DNA from: an uncultured Ectothiorhodospiraceae bacterium
GTDB taxonomy: Bacteria; Pseudomonadota; Gammaproteobacteria; S012-40
NCBI GenBank assembly: GCA_945787715.1
Contig: CALZJE010000026.1
Span: 1 to 40,610 of the forward strand
Direction: 5' to 3'
DNA length: 40,610 nt
Of this stretch, positions 1 to 8,089 are shown piece after piece. Each line of letters begins with the position of its first letter. The first letter of the stretch is position 1. Made by a program: the position numbers and the translations under genes. Under the pieces are notes generated by a model. That model made no database searches and was not told where the DNA came from. It saw only the letters and a program-made list of their open reading frames with translations.

Positions 1-2
1 TG

Positions 3-686
3 CAAAATTTTGATTTACTTTTCTTGCACCAAGAGATTGTTTTGTTGGCTTTGCATAATGATAAAGGCACTTTAGCATCTGGTTTTTCCGAATATTCTGT
101 GGCTGGAGCAGTATTAGCTGAACTGCTACTTGAAAATAATATTTCTATTGATGAAAAACAGAAGCAACTGGTTAGTGTTGTCAACTCTAATTATGTTGGC
201 GACCCCATTATCAAAGAGTGTTTGAATAAAATAAATAGCAGTAAGAGGCGAGCATCGCTAGATACATGGATTTCTCGGTTAGCGGATACTAAAAATCTCA
301 TGAATAGTGTCTTACAACAGCTTTGCGAAAGAAAAATTGTTCATATTGAGGAAGATAAGATTTTCTTTATTTTCAAACAAAAAATTTATCCAGAAATTAA
401 TCCTCTTCCAGAGGAAAAGATGGTTGAACGCTTGCGTACAGCGATATTCACCGATAAGGAGGTAACTGATCCACGTACAGTTATTCTTGTATCGCTAGCT
501 GATAGTGCTGATTTATTGGAAGATGTATTTGGTCGCAAAGAGTTAAAACCTAGAAAGCAGAGGATAAAGGAAATCATTAGTGGTGAGGCGACAGGAGAAA
601 AATTGACGGAGATAATCCAAGCTATCCATATTTGCCAACAAATGATGTTTGCTTCTGCAGCTATGGTGTGTATCACAAACACTTAG
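3..686 (+). CDS. GPP34 (Golgi phosphoprotein 3-like) family protein, 5' partial
   Basis: Seen: the frame is open to the left edge. A TTG occurs at 24, but the residues before it (QNFDLLFLHQEIVLLAL) align with the usual GPP34 opening of the LTLYEEFLLLALHDDKG type, so the true start is probably outside the window. The motifs LLALHNDKGTL and YSVAGAVLAELLL near the N-terminus are typical of the family, and the total length of about 227 codons is close to a full domain. Known: eukaryotic GOLPH3 binds phosphatidylinositol-4-phosphate on Golgi membranes; bacterial homologues are mostly uncharacterised and commonest in Actinobacteria. Inference: a soluble, largely helical protein that may bind membranes. 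No signal peptide or TM segment is visible. The next gene is on the opposite strand, so this is the last gene of its transcript. Confidence 0.75.
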   Translation, partial: QNFDLLFLHQEIVLLALHNDKGTLASGFSEYSVAGAVLAELLLENNISIDEKQKQLVSVVNSNYVGDPIIKECLNKINSSKRRASLDTWISRLADTKNLMNSVLQQLCERKIVHIEEDKIFFIFKQKIYPEINPLPEEKMVERLRTAIFTDKEVTDPRTVILVSLADSADLLEDVFGRKELKPRKQRIKEIISGEATGEKLTEIIQAIHICQQMMFASAAMVCITNT

Positions 687-797
687 CTTTTTACTTATAC
701 ACGCACGTTTATATTAAGTCTTGCAAATGATTTTAATTATATTTTTGGGTTATTGTGAACCCCTAATATCTCACATCCACACAAAATCATTATGACG

Positions 798-1382
798 TTA
801 TTTTTCAAGTCTTTTTAAGACATCCGTATAGGTTACATCTAACATCTTTGCCAAATCTTCAATCTGATTACTGAGTGATTTTAGCGGAAGACTTTTTTCC
901 GGTTCAGTTTTTATTCCATCACTTTTCACTCGACCAACAAATTCTTCAAACGAATAAAGCGAATGATTATTTGGACGGTTAATGGCGCGTTTTGCTTTTG
1001 CAAGATGAAGTTGCATGGTTAGTTCAGTCATACGATCAAGTGGGTTGTTTGACTCTTTGTTATATGAGTTTTTATTTTCATTCATAAAAGGAAGTGGTGC
1101 TTTTATACGTGCGGCGAGGACCTTTTCCATTCCCATCTCTTTGGCAGTTGCAATCTCTTTATTGATAGCTGCCATATCATAGCCGCCAGAAAAGGGATCG
1201 TTAGAGAGTCCTGGGATGGAACTACCCCACATTGATTGTGCCTGATTACCCGAGAGGATATCGAACAGGGTAGAGTTGAATGTGGTTTTGTAGGTATCGA
1301 GTGCTTCTGTAATTTTGTCTTTATTTTCGTTTTTTATTTGCGACGTACCAGAGTCCCAGTATTTTATGGTTTGAATTGTCAT
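798..1382 (-). CDS. hypothetical protein, function unknown
   Basis: I do not recognise this family. The start is set at 1382 (MTIQTIKYWDSG) because an AGGAGG lies 6 bases upstream; an ORF start at 1415 would add 11 residues and put this ribosome site inside the gene. The product is 194 residues, soluble, with no signal peptide or TM segment. It is polar and rich in Asn, Lys, Ser and Met, with a probable helical stretch (DRMTELTMQLHLAKAKRAI) in the middle and another helix at the C-terminus (LSNQIEDLAKMLDVTYTDVLKRL). It is divergent from the CheX-like gene at 1644, and the gap between them holds a possible sigma-28 site, so a link to motility or chemosensing is conceivable but unproven. Confidence 0.6.
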   Translation of the reverse strand: MTIQTIKYWDSGTSQIKNENKDKITEALDTYKTTFNSTLFDILSGNQAQSMWGSSIPGLSNDPFSGGYDMAAINKEIATAKEMGMEKVLAARIKAPLPFMNENKNSYNKESNNPLDRMTELTMQLHLAKAKRAINRPNNHSLYSFEEFVGRVKSDGIKTEPEKSLPLKSLSNQIEDLAKMLDVTYTDVLKRLEK

Positions 1383-1388
1383 GCTATG

Positions 1389-1394
1389 CCTCCT
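1389..1394 (-). promoter_or_regulatory. strong ribosome binding site AGGAGG
   Basis: CCTCCT on the plus strand reads AGGAGG on the minus strand, 6 bases before the ATG at 1382. It decides the start of the minus-strand gene 798-1382. Confidence 0.75.
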
Positions 1395-1496
1395 GTTTAT
1401 AGAAGTGCTTTTCACAAGGCATGCCTAAATCGCTAATCATCAGTAACTGGTTAATATTCAACCATAAATAATTCTATGTATTATTTTTAAGACGAC

Positions 1497-1523
1497 GTAA
1501 GTTTGCCGCTTTAGGGCGGATAT
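1497..1523 (+). promoter_or_regulatory. possible sigma-28 (FliA) promoter
   Basis: GTAAGTTT, 11 bases, then GCGGATAT. The enterobacterial FliA consensus is TAAAGTTT-N11-GCCGATAA, so each half matches at 6 of 8 positions with exact spacing. It points at the CheX-like gene at 1644, about 120 bases downstream. This is a weak to moderate match that could arise by chance. Confidence 0.3.
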
Positions 1524-1643
1524 ATGGCCAAAATATGCCTAACCGAAACTGAATGGAGTTACCGAAAAAGATGTGATGCTATGGGTTAAGTTAATTACGT
1601 TAACCCCGATATTGATAGAAGATATTACACAAGGTAAATCGAG

Positions 1644-2153
1644 ATGATTCAAAATTCATTGCAGTGGGATGTGTTAAAGCCGTTTGCAGATAAATCGTGT
1701 CAGACATTGTATAACACGATTGATTTGAGCGTTGAACCTGGTGAGGGTTTTCAGGAAAAAATTAAAAATTTTCACTTTAATGGCTATGCAGTTGTTGTGA
1801 ATACGACGGGTAGTGTTGAAGGGCGAATTTTAATTCATCACTATACTGAAACCGCATTAGCCATCGCTAATAAAATAATGGATAAACAGGAACAAGACAA
1901 AAGTGTAGCAACAGAAATGAATGATCGTGCAAGCAATGCATTAGCAGAATTTTCACTTGCGCTTGTAGAAAACGCTGTTCTAAATCTTTCCAAAAAAGAT
2001 TTAAAAGTTAAAATTTCTCCTGCTTACTTCATTAAAGATACTCAAAATATTGATCAATTATTGGAAGGTGTAAAAAGTATCATTACAGTGCCCATGAAAA
2101 TAGACAATGTAGGAACATTTTACATTAACTATTTATTGAATAGTAAAATTTAA
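1644..2153 (+). CDS. CheX/CheC-like chemotaxis phosphatase-fold protein
   Basis: 169 residues. Seen: a GSVEGRILIHHYTETALAIANKIM stretch (about 56-79) followed by the helix MNDRASNALAEFSLALVEN (about 92-110), in the arrangement of CheX/CheC domains, where a glycine-containing strand and a helix precede an E-x2-N catalytic motif on a long helix. Here the Glu is E102, but the position expected to carry Asn is Leu105, so the catalytic pair seems incomplete. Known: CheX and CheC dephosphorylate CheY-P using Glu and Asn. Inference: a divergent or non-catalytic member, perhaps binding a response regulator or acting as a structural subunit. The start is the ATG at 1644 with AAGG about 10 bases upstream. 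A strong terminator follows at 2175. Confidence 0.6.
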   Translation: MIQNSLQWDVLKPFADKSCQTLYNTIDLSVEPGEGFQEKIKNFHFNGYAVVVNTTGSVEGRILIHHYTETALAIANKIMDKQEQDKSVATEMNDRASNALAEFSLALVENAVLNLSKKDLKVKISPAYFIKDTQNIDQLLEGVKSIITVPMKIDNVGTFYINYLLNSKI

Positions 2154-2174
2154 TTTAATAACAAAAACCGTAAA

Positions 2175-2201
2175 AGCCTCGACTTTAATCGAGGCTTTTT
2201 T
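2175..2201. terminator. bidirectional rho-independent terminator
   Basis: Perfect 8-bp stem AGCCTCGA / TCGAGGCT with a 6-base loop, a T run on the plus side and an A run before the left arm. It lies between the convergent CheX-like gene (ends 2153) and the porin gene (ends 2212) and can serve both. Confidence 0.9.
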
Positions 2202-2211
2202 GTTGCGATGG

Positions 2212-3564
2212 TTAAAAAGAGTTTGATGCAGAGATAAAAATGGATGCACCTAAATATTCGACATCCTGGATTTTAGTGTTGCCATCAACAACTTGGGCTT
2301 GACCCCGACCGTACGTGCCAGCTGCACCAAATGTAATAGAGGAAGTGCGGGTAAAGTGCGAAAGGCTCATTGTTCCGCCAACGATATCAATGTGTTCGTT
2401 AAATTCATTGACCGCATTTTGAGCTAATTTAGGTGTGTTGGCAAAATTAGTATAGCCACCCATGCGTATCGCAAAGCGACTGCTAATATAATATTCTAAT
2501 CCTGCTGCTGCGTTCACAAGCGGGGATTTATTAAGGTTCATTGCTTCATAGATCCAGACACTTGAACTCACCATGAGTGTTTTGCTCGCAAAATAGGCAG
2601 CGCCAAGATTAAGTGTAAAGGGATATTTACGTTTGCTATTGCTTGCCAATTCTATGCGGTTAAATGAATTAGGCTGACATACCGCTCCTGTTGATGTTTC
2701 TTCAAGATAAGATGTCGCACAACTCTGTTGTGTTTTAGTACTTGAATGTAACAATACTATTTTTGATAGTGTTAATCCTAATGAAACCTTTTCAATAGGC
2801 GTTATCATGAATCCCAATATTGGGTTAATACCATATTCACTTACCGATGAATATACATTCTCCCAATGATAGATATTGTTAGTTTCCGTATTTGGAAAAT
2901 CAAAACTTTGGCTCGCAATCTTTTCCTCAGTTCTGTTATAACCATACAAAGTTAAACCAATAGAAATCTTATCGTTGAAGGCGAGTGCATAAGAAGGACC
3001 AATATTGTTAACTGTTGTCTGGTTATTGAAATTCATGGTGAATTTTGTACCAGCTGTTGGGATGTCATTAAATGTTTGGTCTTGATCTTCCAATATCGAG
3101 TCTGTAACAGCATAAGAAAATCCAAGAGTCCCTGATCCTAATGGCTGCGTTATTCCGAAGAAGTTGGGGACAAGAGCAGCAGAGGTTCTTACCCAATCTT
3201 GCCCGCCAAGTACATCTTTGTACCTTGTTTGGGAAACATTGTATGCATTCATGTTTGCAGAAATATTGCTCGTTGTAGCGTAAACAATACCCGCCGGATT
3301 ATAAAAAAGACCAGAAGGATCATCAGCTATTGCAGAATATGCTCCTGCTAATCCTGACGCTCTGTCACCAATCAGCATATTATTATAGTGATATTCATCA
3401 GCAAAAACGCTGTGTGTTAGTAGTGTCGCCATTACAATTTGTAAGCTAACAAATGTGATGTAAGGATTCTTTTTAAAAATTTTCCAAGATGGGGAAATGT
3501 AAAACGTGAAACTCTTTACCTCTGGTTTTACTTTACCTATTAAGTCTCGGTTATTTAATGGCAT
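2212..3564 (-). CDS. FadL/OmpP1/TodX family outer membrane protein
   Basis: About 450 residues, normal for the family. Seen: after the signal region comes GDRASGLAGAYSAIADDPSG followed by LFYNPAGI, the N-terminal hatch signature of OmpP1/FadL porins, then a long alternating beta-strand pattern and a final aromatic residue (SASNSF), usual for outer membrane barrels. The hydrophobic segment FVSLQIVMATLLTHSVFA before DEYHYN is the likely signal peptide, but it is preceded by about 37 residues, which is unusually long. I prefer the ATG at 3564 over a TTG at 3573; either overlaps the end of the M48 gene, which indicates translational coupling. Known: the family carries long-chain fatty acids or other hydrophobic compounds across the outer membrane. 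The substrate here is unknown. Confidence 0.85.
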   Translation of the reverse strand: MPLNNRDLIGKVKPEVKSFTFYISPSWKIFKKNPYITFVSLQIVMATLLTHSVFADEYHYNNMLIGDRASGLAGAYSAIADDPSGLFYNPAGIVYATTSNISANMNAYNVSQTRYKDVLGGQDWVRTSAALVPNFFGITQPLGSGTLGFSYAVTDSILEDQDQTFNDIPTAGTKFTMNFNNQTTVNNIGPSYALAFNDKISIGLTLYGYNRTEEKIASQSFDFPNTETNNIYHWENVYSSVSEYGINPILGFMITPIEKVSLGLTLSKIVLLHSSTKTQQSCATSYLEETSTGAVCQPNSFNRIELASNSKRKYPFTLNLGAAYFASKTLMVSSSVWIYEAMNLNKSPLVNAAAGLEYYISSRFAIRMGGYTNFANTPKLAQNAVNEFNEHIDIVGGTMSLSHFTRTSSITFGAAGTYGRGQAQVVDGNTKIQDVEYLGASIFISASNSF

Positions 3565-4393
3565 ATTTTGCAAACCTTTTCTTCCCTTTGGGAAGTTTTA
3601 GCTTATTTAACCCATCGTTTTTAGCTATTCTATTAAGTGTTTTTAAACGTTTACTGGTAGGTGGGTGTGTTGGTTTTTGGCCTGATTTTTTTTCTTCTTG
3701 TATCGTTAGTTTTTGAATACGCTTTAAATAACGATACATTGCCTTGGGATCATATCCTGTGGCAGCTAACAAAGTGAGTGCCACTTTGTCTGACTCAAAC
3801 TCGTCGTTTTGCTTGAAGCCCTCTTTCATTAATTTATTAACGGCATTATCGACAGCTTGGGTAAATAATACTTGTGCAGAGCTTTGTGAACTTCCTAATA
3901 TTTGAGAAATACCACTGGTCGCTGATTTTTCTTTGCCTTTTATTTTAAACTCTTTGACGATGTGTTTTTCGGTAATATGTGCAATTTCATGGGCAAGTAC
4001 TGCTGCGAGTTCTGATTCATCCCGCATGGCTTTGATAGCGCCTTTGGTGACAAAGATATAACCACCTGGCGCAGAATAAGCATTAATGAAATCGGCATCT
4101 AAAACGGCAAAATGATAGTCAATTTCATCTCGACTGGCGTACAAAGCCAGGGATTTCCCAACCAGGTTTATATAATGTGCGAGTTTTTCGTTCTCATACA
4201 GAGGGAATTGGCCGAGAATTCTAGCAGCTATTGTCTTTCCAAAACGGATTTCTGCATCAATATCTTCGCTAATGTCAGTGTTAGAATTTTCGTGATGAGC
4301 GCGAGAACGAAAATTCTCATCAGCCTGAATAGCTGATGAGAATAAAAGTGAGATTGTTAGAACAAGGGTGGTGAGGGCAGGGCGTTGTATCAT
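3551..4393 (-). CDS. M48 family zinc metalloprotease, periplasmic
   Basis: 280 residues with a cleavable signal (LTTLVLTISLLFSSAIQA). Seen: NAYSAPGGYIFVTKGAI before the zinc motif HEIAH (135-139), and the third ligand region EFESDKVAL with Glu200, the standard M48 layout. The protein ends soon after the protease domain and has none of the C-terminal TPRs of BepA, so it resembles the short LoiP/YcaL type. Known: these enzymes are periplasmic, often lipid-linked, quality-control proteases for outer membrane proteins. I see no lipobox, so it is probably soluble. It sits between an SH3-domain gene (36 bases upstream) and the FadL-type porin gene (overlap of 14 bases). A role in assembling or clearing that porin is a reasonable inference. 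AAAGGA lies upstream of the ATG. Confidence 0.88.
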   Translation of the reverse strand: MIQRPALTTLVLTISLLFSSAIQADENFRSRAHHENSNTDISEDIDAEIRFGKTIAARILGQFPLYENEKLAHYINLVGKSLALYASRDEIDYHFAVLDADFINAYSAPGGYIFVTKGAIKAMRDESELAAVLAHEIAHITEKHIVKEFKIKGKEKSATSGISQILGSSQSSAQVLFTQAVDNAVNKLMKEGFKQNDEFESDKVALTLLAATGYDPKAMYRYLKRIQKLTIQEEKKSGQKPTHPPTSKRLKTLNRIAKNDGLNKLKLPKGKKRFAKYAIK

Positions 4394-4428
4394 TGCTGCG
4401 AATCCTTTCGCTTAATTGAATGCTGTGT

Positions 4429-4911
4429 TTAATTACTGATGGAGTCCATGAAACTGTAGAGCTCATCTTGATTAACAGTTTGTCTTTCAATCTTTTCAAG
4501 TGAGACATAATCCATAACGTCTTTGTTATTAACTCTAGATCGATCGATATTCTTTAATCCTCTCACTGCCGCAGTGGTTGATACGGTGCTAGCTCTTTTA
4601 CGCGAATTGTTAAGAAGTTTAGAGTCTTCACTGGCTATTCTTCGTTTACGTTTCAATGGTGGGTGATTAGAGACAGCCAAACGAGACATATAACCGACTT
4701 GGCCATTATGTTTTACTTTAAACCAGTTCGCTTGTTTTTCGAGGTTAGTAACTTTTTGACCTTTCATTACATTATCGAGTGTTTTTGATCCAAAAACGGG
4801 ACTAGATAAAATTTTTGCTCTTGCACTCATAACATATAAATATTCATCCGCTGCGAACGTCGTCAGCGGTATACTGATTAAGAATGCCAGTAAAAAGGTA
4901 AGCTTTTTCAT
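4429..4911 (-). CDS. periplasmic bacterial SH3-domain protein
   Basis: 160 residues with a signal peptide (MKKLTFLLAFLISIPLTTFA, cleavage before ADEYLY). Seen: one SH3_3-type domain at about 24-82, with the typical ARAKILSSPVFGSKTLDNV, GQKV, NWFKVKHNGQVGYMSR pattern. A basic, Ser/Thr-rich tail follows, including STTAAVRGL, a phrase recurring in small SH3 proteins of this kind. Known: bacterial SH3 domains often bind peptidoglycan peptides or other proteins. It is the second gene of the minus-strand cluster after the cyclase (gap 210 bases) and directly upstream of the M48 protease. Inference: a partner or targeting subunit for that protease. The exact role is unknown. Confidence 0.75.
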   Translation of the reverse strand: MKKLTFLLAFLISIPLTTFAADEYLYVMSARAKILSSPVFGSKTLDNVMKGQKVTNLEKQANWFKVKHNGQVGYMSRLAVSNHPPLKRKRRIASEDSKLLNNSRKRASTVSTTAAVRGLKNIDRSRVNNKDVMDYVSLEKIERQTVNQDELYSFMDSISN

Positions 4912-5121
4912 AGCCGGTACTCCAGGATTTAGTTAGTCTTTAGCTCTAGTCAATTCATCGACTTTGTATTTGCTTTTCTTTAACCACTGCGAGTAATGGA
5001 AATATGTTGGAATCATTATTAAGTTATTGATAATAAATGTATAAAAACAGAAAGGGAGGACGGCAGGAGTGATAAGCAAAGCAGGAAACTGTGACTTAGA
5101 ACATACAAATTTTGAGAGAAA

Positions 5122-7338
5122 TCATTTACTCGTCATGGTGAATACGCCATCCCACTGTAAATCTGGTGGAGACTTTTTAAATTCTTCACAACGATCACGC
5201 ATAAGATTATGCACGCTATCGCGAGGCAACAGTTTAAGTTCAAGAAGTGCGGCATCCCACTCTTGGTTAAGATAGTGTTCAAACACCTTGTTGCTCGCAT
5301 CTGCTATTTTAAAGGCCTCTTGTAGTGTCTCTTCATCAACCTGGTCGGGCAGTAATAGAGGCTGCAAGATTTTAATCGGTTTCTTTTTACCTTTAACCCT
5401 GACTAGATCAACGGGAACACAAGGTATAGGTGTTTTTAGGCATTTATAAGTTTCTTCTGTAATGAGAATTGCGATGCCATATTGCTTAGTTAAACCTTCA
5501 ATACGTGACGCGAGGTTTACATTATCGCCAATAATGGTGTAATCCAGCTTGCTTTCAGATCCGATATTTCCCAGTATGGCGTCCCCAGTGTGGATACCAA
5601 CGCCGATGGTAATTGGTTCTAGGCCTTTTTCTTTAAGCCATTCGTTGACAATTTTGAGCCGATTAATCATATCCAACGCTGCAATTGTTGCTTTTTCCGC
5701 ATGATCTTCTGACTTTATCGGTGCGCCCCAGAACGCCATAATGGCATCGCCAATGAACTTGTCGATAGTGCCTTGTTGGTTGAAGATGGCATCCGTCATG
5801 GAAGAGAAGTAGTGGTTTAACATTTCAACCACTTTTTCTGCACTGAGTTTTTCAGACATATTGGTGAAACTGCGTATGTCGGAGAAAAGCATGGTGATAT
5901 TCTCTTTGCTACCTACTTCAGCTTTAGCAAATTCTTCGTGATTATCAACCACAGTACTCAGTACCGCTGGTGACAGATATTGAGACATCATACGTTTGAA
6001 CTTTCGCTTTTCACGACCTTCCATTAATACCATGGCTGTAAATGATGCCACCCAAGTTCCAAGCAATGATGCCATAGGTGCTACCATATCGATGACATAA
6101 TTATTTTGAAATAAATAATATGCGGCAGTTAAAAAGAGTAACGCTACACTGAGGGGGAGCAAGTTTTTTATGACAATACGTTTTATAAAAAGCACACTTA
6201 AAGCAGTAATAATGCTGAAAATCAGAATTAAACTATAGGTGATTTTCACATCTGAGGGAATTAAGAAATCATGATCTAATATATTACTTGCCAGCGACGC
6301 ATGGATGAATACACCAGGTAATCTAGCGTCAATCGGTGTGTTTTTTAAATCATTTAATCCGGCAGCGCTACCACCGATAAAAATAAGTTTGCCTTTCAAT
6401 TCTTCAGGATCAACGAGAATATTTTCAATATTGCCGCTTTGAATGGCGTGCAATGAAGCAATGAGTCCACTAAAGGAATAGGTGTTATAGTTACCGTAGT
6501 AATTAACCAATACTTTTTCAGACTTATCGACCGGAATTTTTAGTTTGTCAATTTCTACCCTATTATCTTGATGTGTGATTTTATTCGGTTTTAAATCATC
6601 GATTATTGCTGCAGTAGAAAGTGATGGGAAATAATCACCCTGATAATTATGAAATAATCTCGCACGTCGGTAAACACTATCATTATCAGCTTGCACTTCC
6701 ACCACGCCAATTCCGCTAGTGGCATTTAATAGCTCTGGGAAGGGTAAGTAGAAGTTGTTGTTGTTTTTCGCGCTTAGATCAATAACATTACGACTAAGAG
6801 GCGAGCCATCCACATTTCGATGCCGTAAAGAAAATAGCTCTACGGTTCCTTCCGGTAATGGTCTATTCAGCTTTACATGACTAGTTTCATCATCAGCGAT
6901 TGAATCCAAAATAAATCGAACGGCATGATAGACAAAAGGATAACGGCTGGTGGATTCGACGAGTTCTAGATCATCGGGATTTATGGTTTGTGACTGTTCT
7001 GCATCCACTTTATGTTTTTCTGTAAAAGTGATATCAAACATCACTCCCTTCGGTTCTGCAAACGATAAAAATTCAAGCAAATCTGCATAAACAAATCTAG
7101 GCCAAGGCCATCGACCTGCATAGTTATCCATAGCATCTAACGATGCATCATCGATTAAAACAACAGCAACATCATTATTTGCTTTTTTATCTGAGCGTAT
7201 TTCAGACATGCGCCAGTCATAGCTAATACCTTCCAATGTGTTCAGTGAACCATAGGCGTGAAGTACCGATACCATAAAACTGATGACAAAGATGATCAGG
7301 GTTGGACGCAGAAATAATTTTGCTTTATTGTTTAACAA
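5122..7338 (-). CDS. CHASE2-domain adenylate/guanylate cyclase (class III)
   Basis: 738 residues. Order: TM helix at about 12-30; extracytoplasmic CHASE2 sensor at about 31-360 (begins SYDWRM, contains DVAVVLIDDASL and RWPWPR); three TM helices at about 365-437; short linker; class III cyclase domain at about 478-640; and an approximately 90-residue C-terminal tail. Catalytic residues are all present: metal Asp487 (FSDIRSFT) and Asp531 (IGDAIMAFWG), base-recognition Lys527 and Thr601, and transition-state Asn608 and Arg612. The Lys/Thr pair favours ATP, so cAMP is the likelier product. The start must be the TTG at 7338 or later, because a TAA lies three codons upstream and a later start would lose the first TM. 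It heads the cluster cyclase - SH3 - M48 - porin, which suggests envelope sensing. Confidence 0.92.
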   Translation of the reverse strand: MLNNKAKLFLRPTLIIFVISFMVSVLHAYGSLNTLEGISYDWRMSEIRSDKKANNDVAVVLIDDASLDAMDNYAGRWPWPRFVYADLLEFLSFAEPKGVMFDITFTEKHKVDAEQSQTINPDDLELVESTSRYPFVYHAVRFILDSIADDETSHVKLNRPLPEGTVELFSLRHRNVDGSPLSRNVIDLSAKNNNNFYLPFPELLNATSGIGVVEVQADNDSVYRRARLFHNYQGDYFPSLSTAAIIDDLKPNKITHQDNRVEIDKLKIPVDKSEKVLVNYYGNYNTYSFSGLIASLHAIQSGNIENILVDPEELKGKLIFIGGSAAGLNDLKNTPIDARLPGVFIHASLASNILDHDFLIPSDVKITYSLILIFSIITALSVLFIKRIVIKNLLPLSVALLFLTAAYYLFQNNYVIDMVAPMASLLGTWVASFTAMVLMEGREKRKFKRMMSQYLSPAVLSTVVDNHEEFAKAEVGSKENITMLFSDIRSFTNMSEKLSAEKVVEMLNHYFSSMTDAIFNQQGTIDKFIGDAIMAFWGAPIKSEDHAEKATIAALDMINRLKIVNEWLKEKGLEPITIGVGIHTGDAILGNIGSESKLDYTIIGDNVNLASRIEGLTKQYGIAILITEETYKCLKTPIPCVPVDLVRVKGKKKPIKILQPLLLPDQVDEETLQEAFKIADASNKVFEHYLNQEWDAALLELKLLPRDSVHNLMRDRCEEFKKSPPDLQWDGVFTMTSK

Positions 7339-7529
7339 CTTGCATTACCTGTGATGGATCAGGGTATACTCTTATCGTGTGGCTGAAACAATATCTTTAA
7401 CGGTGAAATAATGATCTTTATGCGAGAAGTTTAACGTGTAGCTCGTTTCGATGTTTAAGTTATTTTTCGCGTAAGTCGACGTAAGAATAAAGACATAAGA
7501 TTAAATAAGAGGGAATTTAGGATTCGGTA

Positions 7530-7955
7530 ATGAAAGCCAAAATATTATCGGCAGGCGTCGTAATTGTTCGCCGCGAAAAAGGTGAATTTTTGTACTTGCT
7601 TCTGCGTGCTTACAATCACTGGGATTTCCCTAAGGGTGTTGTGGAAGAGGGTGAGAAAGCATTGGATGGTGCTTTAAGAGAAGTGCGCGAAGAATCAACA
7701 ATTACTGACTTACAATTTACCTGGGGTTATCAATATCGCGAGACGGGCCCCTATGGCATCGGAAAAGTGGCGCGCTACTATCTTGCTGAAACTCAGGAAA
7801 ACTCAGTCAGTTTACCCATTAATCCTGAGATTGGAAAAGCCGAGCATGAAGAATTTCGATGGGTTAACTATAATGATGCAAGCAGTTTAGTTTCGCCACG
7901 TGTGAGATCTGTATTAGATTGGTCTCAGGATATTCTCAAATACATTGATATTTAA
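7530..7955 (+). CDS. Nudix hydrolase, bis(5'-nucleosyl)-tetraphosphatase-like
   Basis: 141 residues, a single Nudix domain. Seen: Nudix box from Gly36 to Ile58 with Glu42, Arg50-Glu51 and Glu54-Glu55; the terminal Gly of the consensus GX5EX7REUXEEXGU is Thr57. The opening AGVVIVRREKGEFLYLLLRAYNHWDFPKG resembles asymmetrical Ap4A hydrolases (human NUDT2 type). Known: these enzymes split diadenosine tetraphosphate to ATP and AMP in the cytoplasm. The substrate cannot be fixed from the motif alone, and an RppH-type or other Nudix role is possible. It is divergent from the cyclase gene (about 190 bases between starts) and monocistronic by appearance. Confidence 0.85.
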   Translation: MKAKILSAGVVIVRREKGEFLYLLLRAYNHWDFPKGVVEEGEKALDGALREVREESTITDLQFTWGYQYRETGPYGIGKVARYYLAETQENSVSLPINPEIGKAEHEEFRWVNYNDASSLVSPRVRSVLDWSQDILKYIDI

Positions 7956-8089
7956 TTATTCTTCAATGCATGTCTGACTCTCTTTCGTTATGAGTAATAA
8001 ATAACCAATATTGATCTGTTTCTTCGATTTTATAAATATTATTCAACCATTGGTCGTTATTTAACATTAAGCATGTTTTTTATGGCGTA

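Noticed and set aside
7635-7703. Nudix box with Thr in place of the last Gly as a sign of a dead enzyme
   Set aside because: The catalytic REUXEE residues are complete, and the last Gly is not essential in Ap4A-hydrolase-like members.
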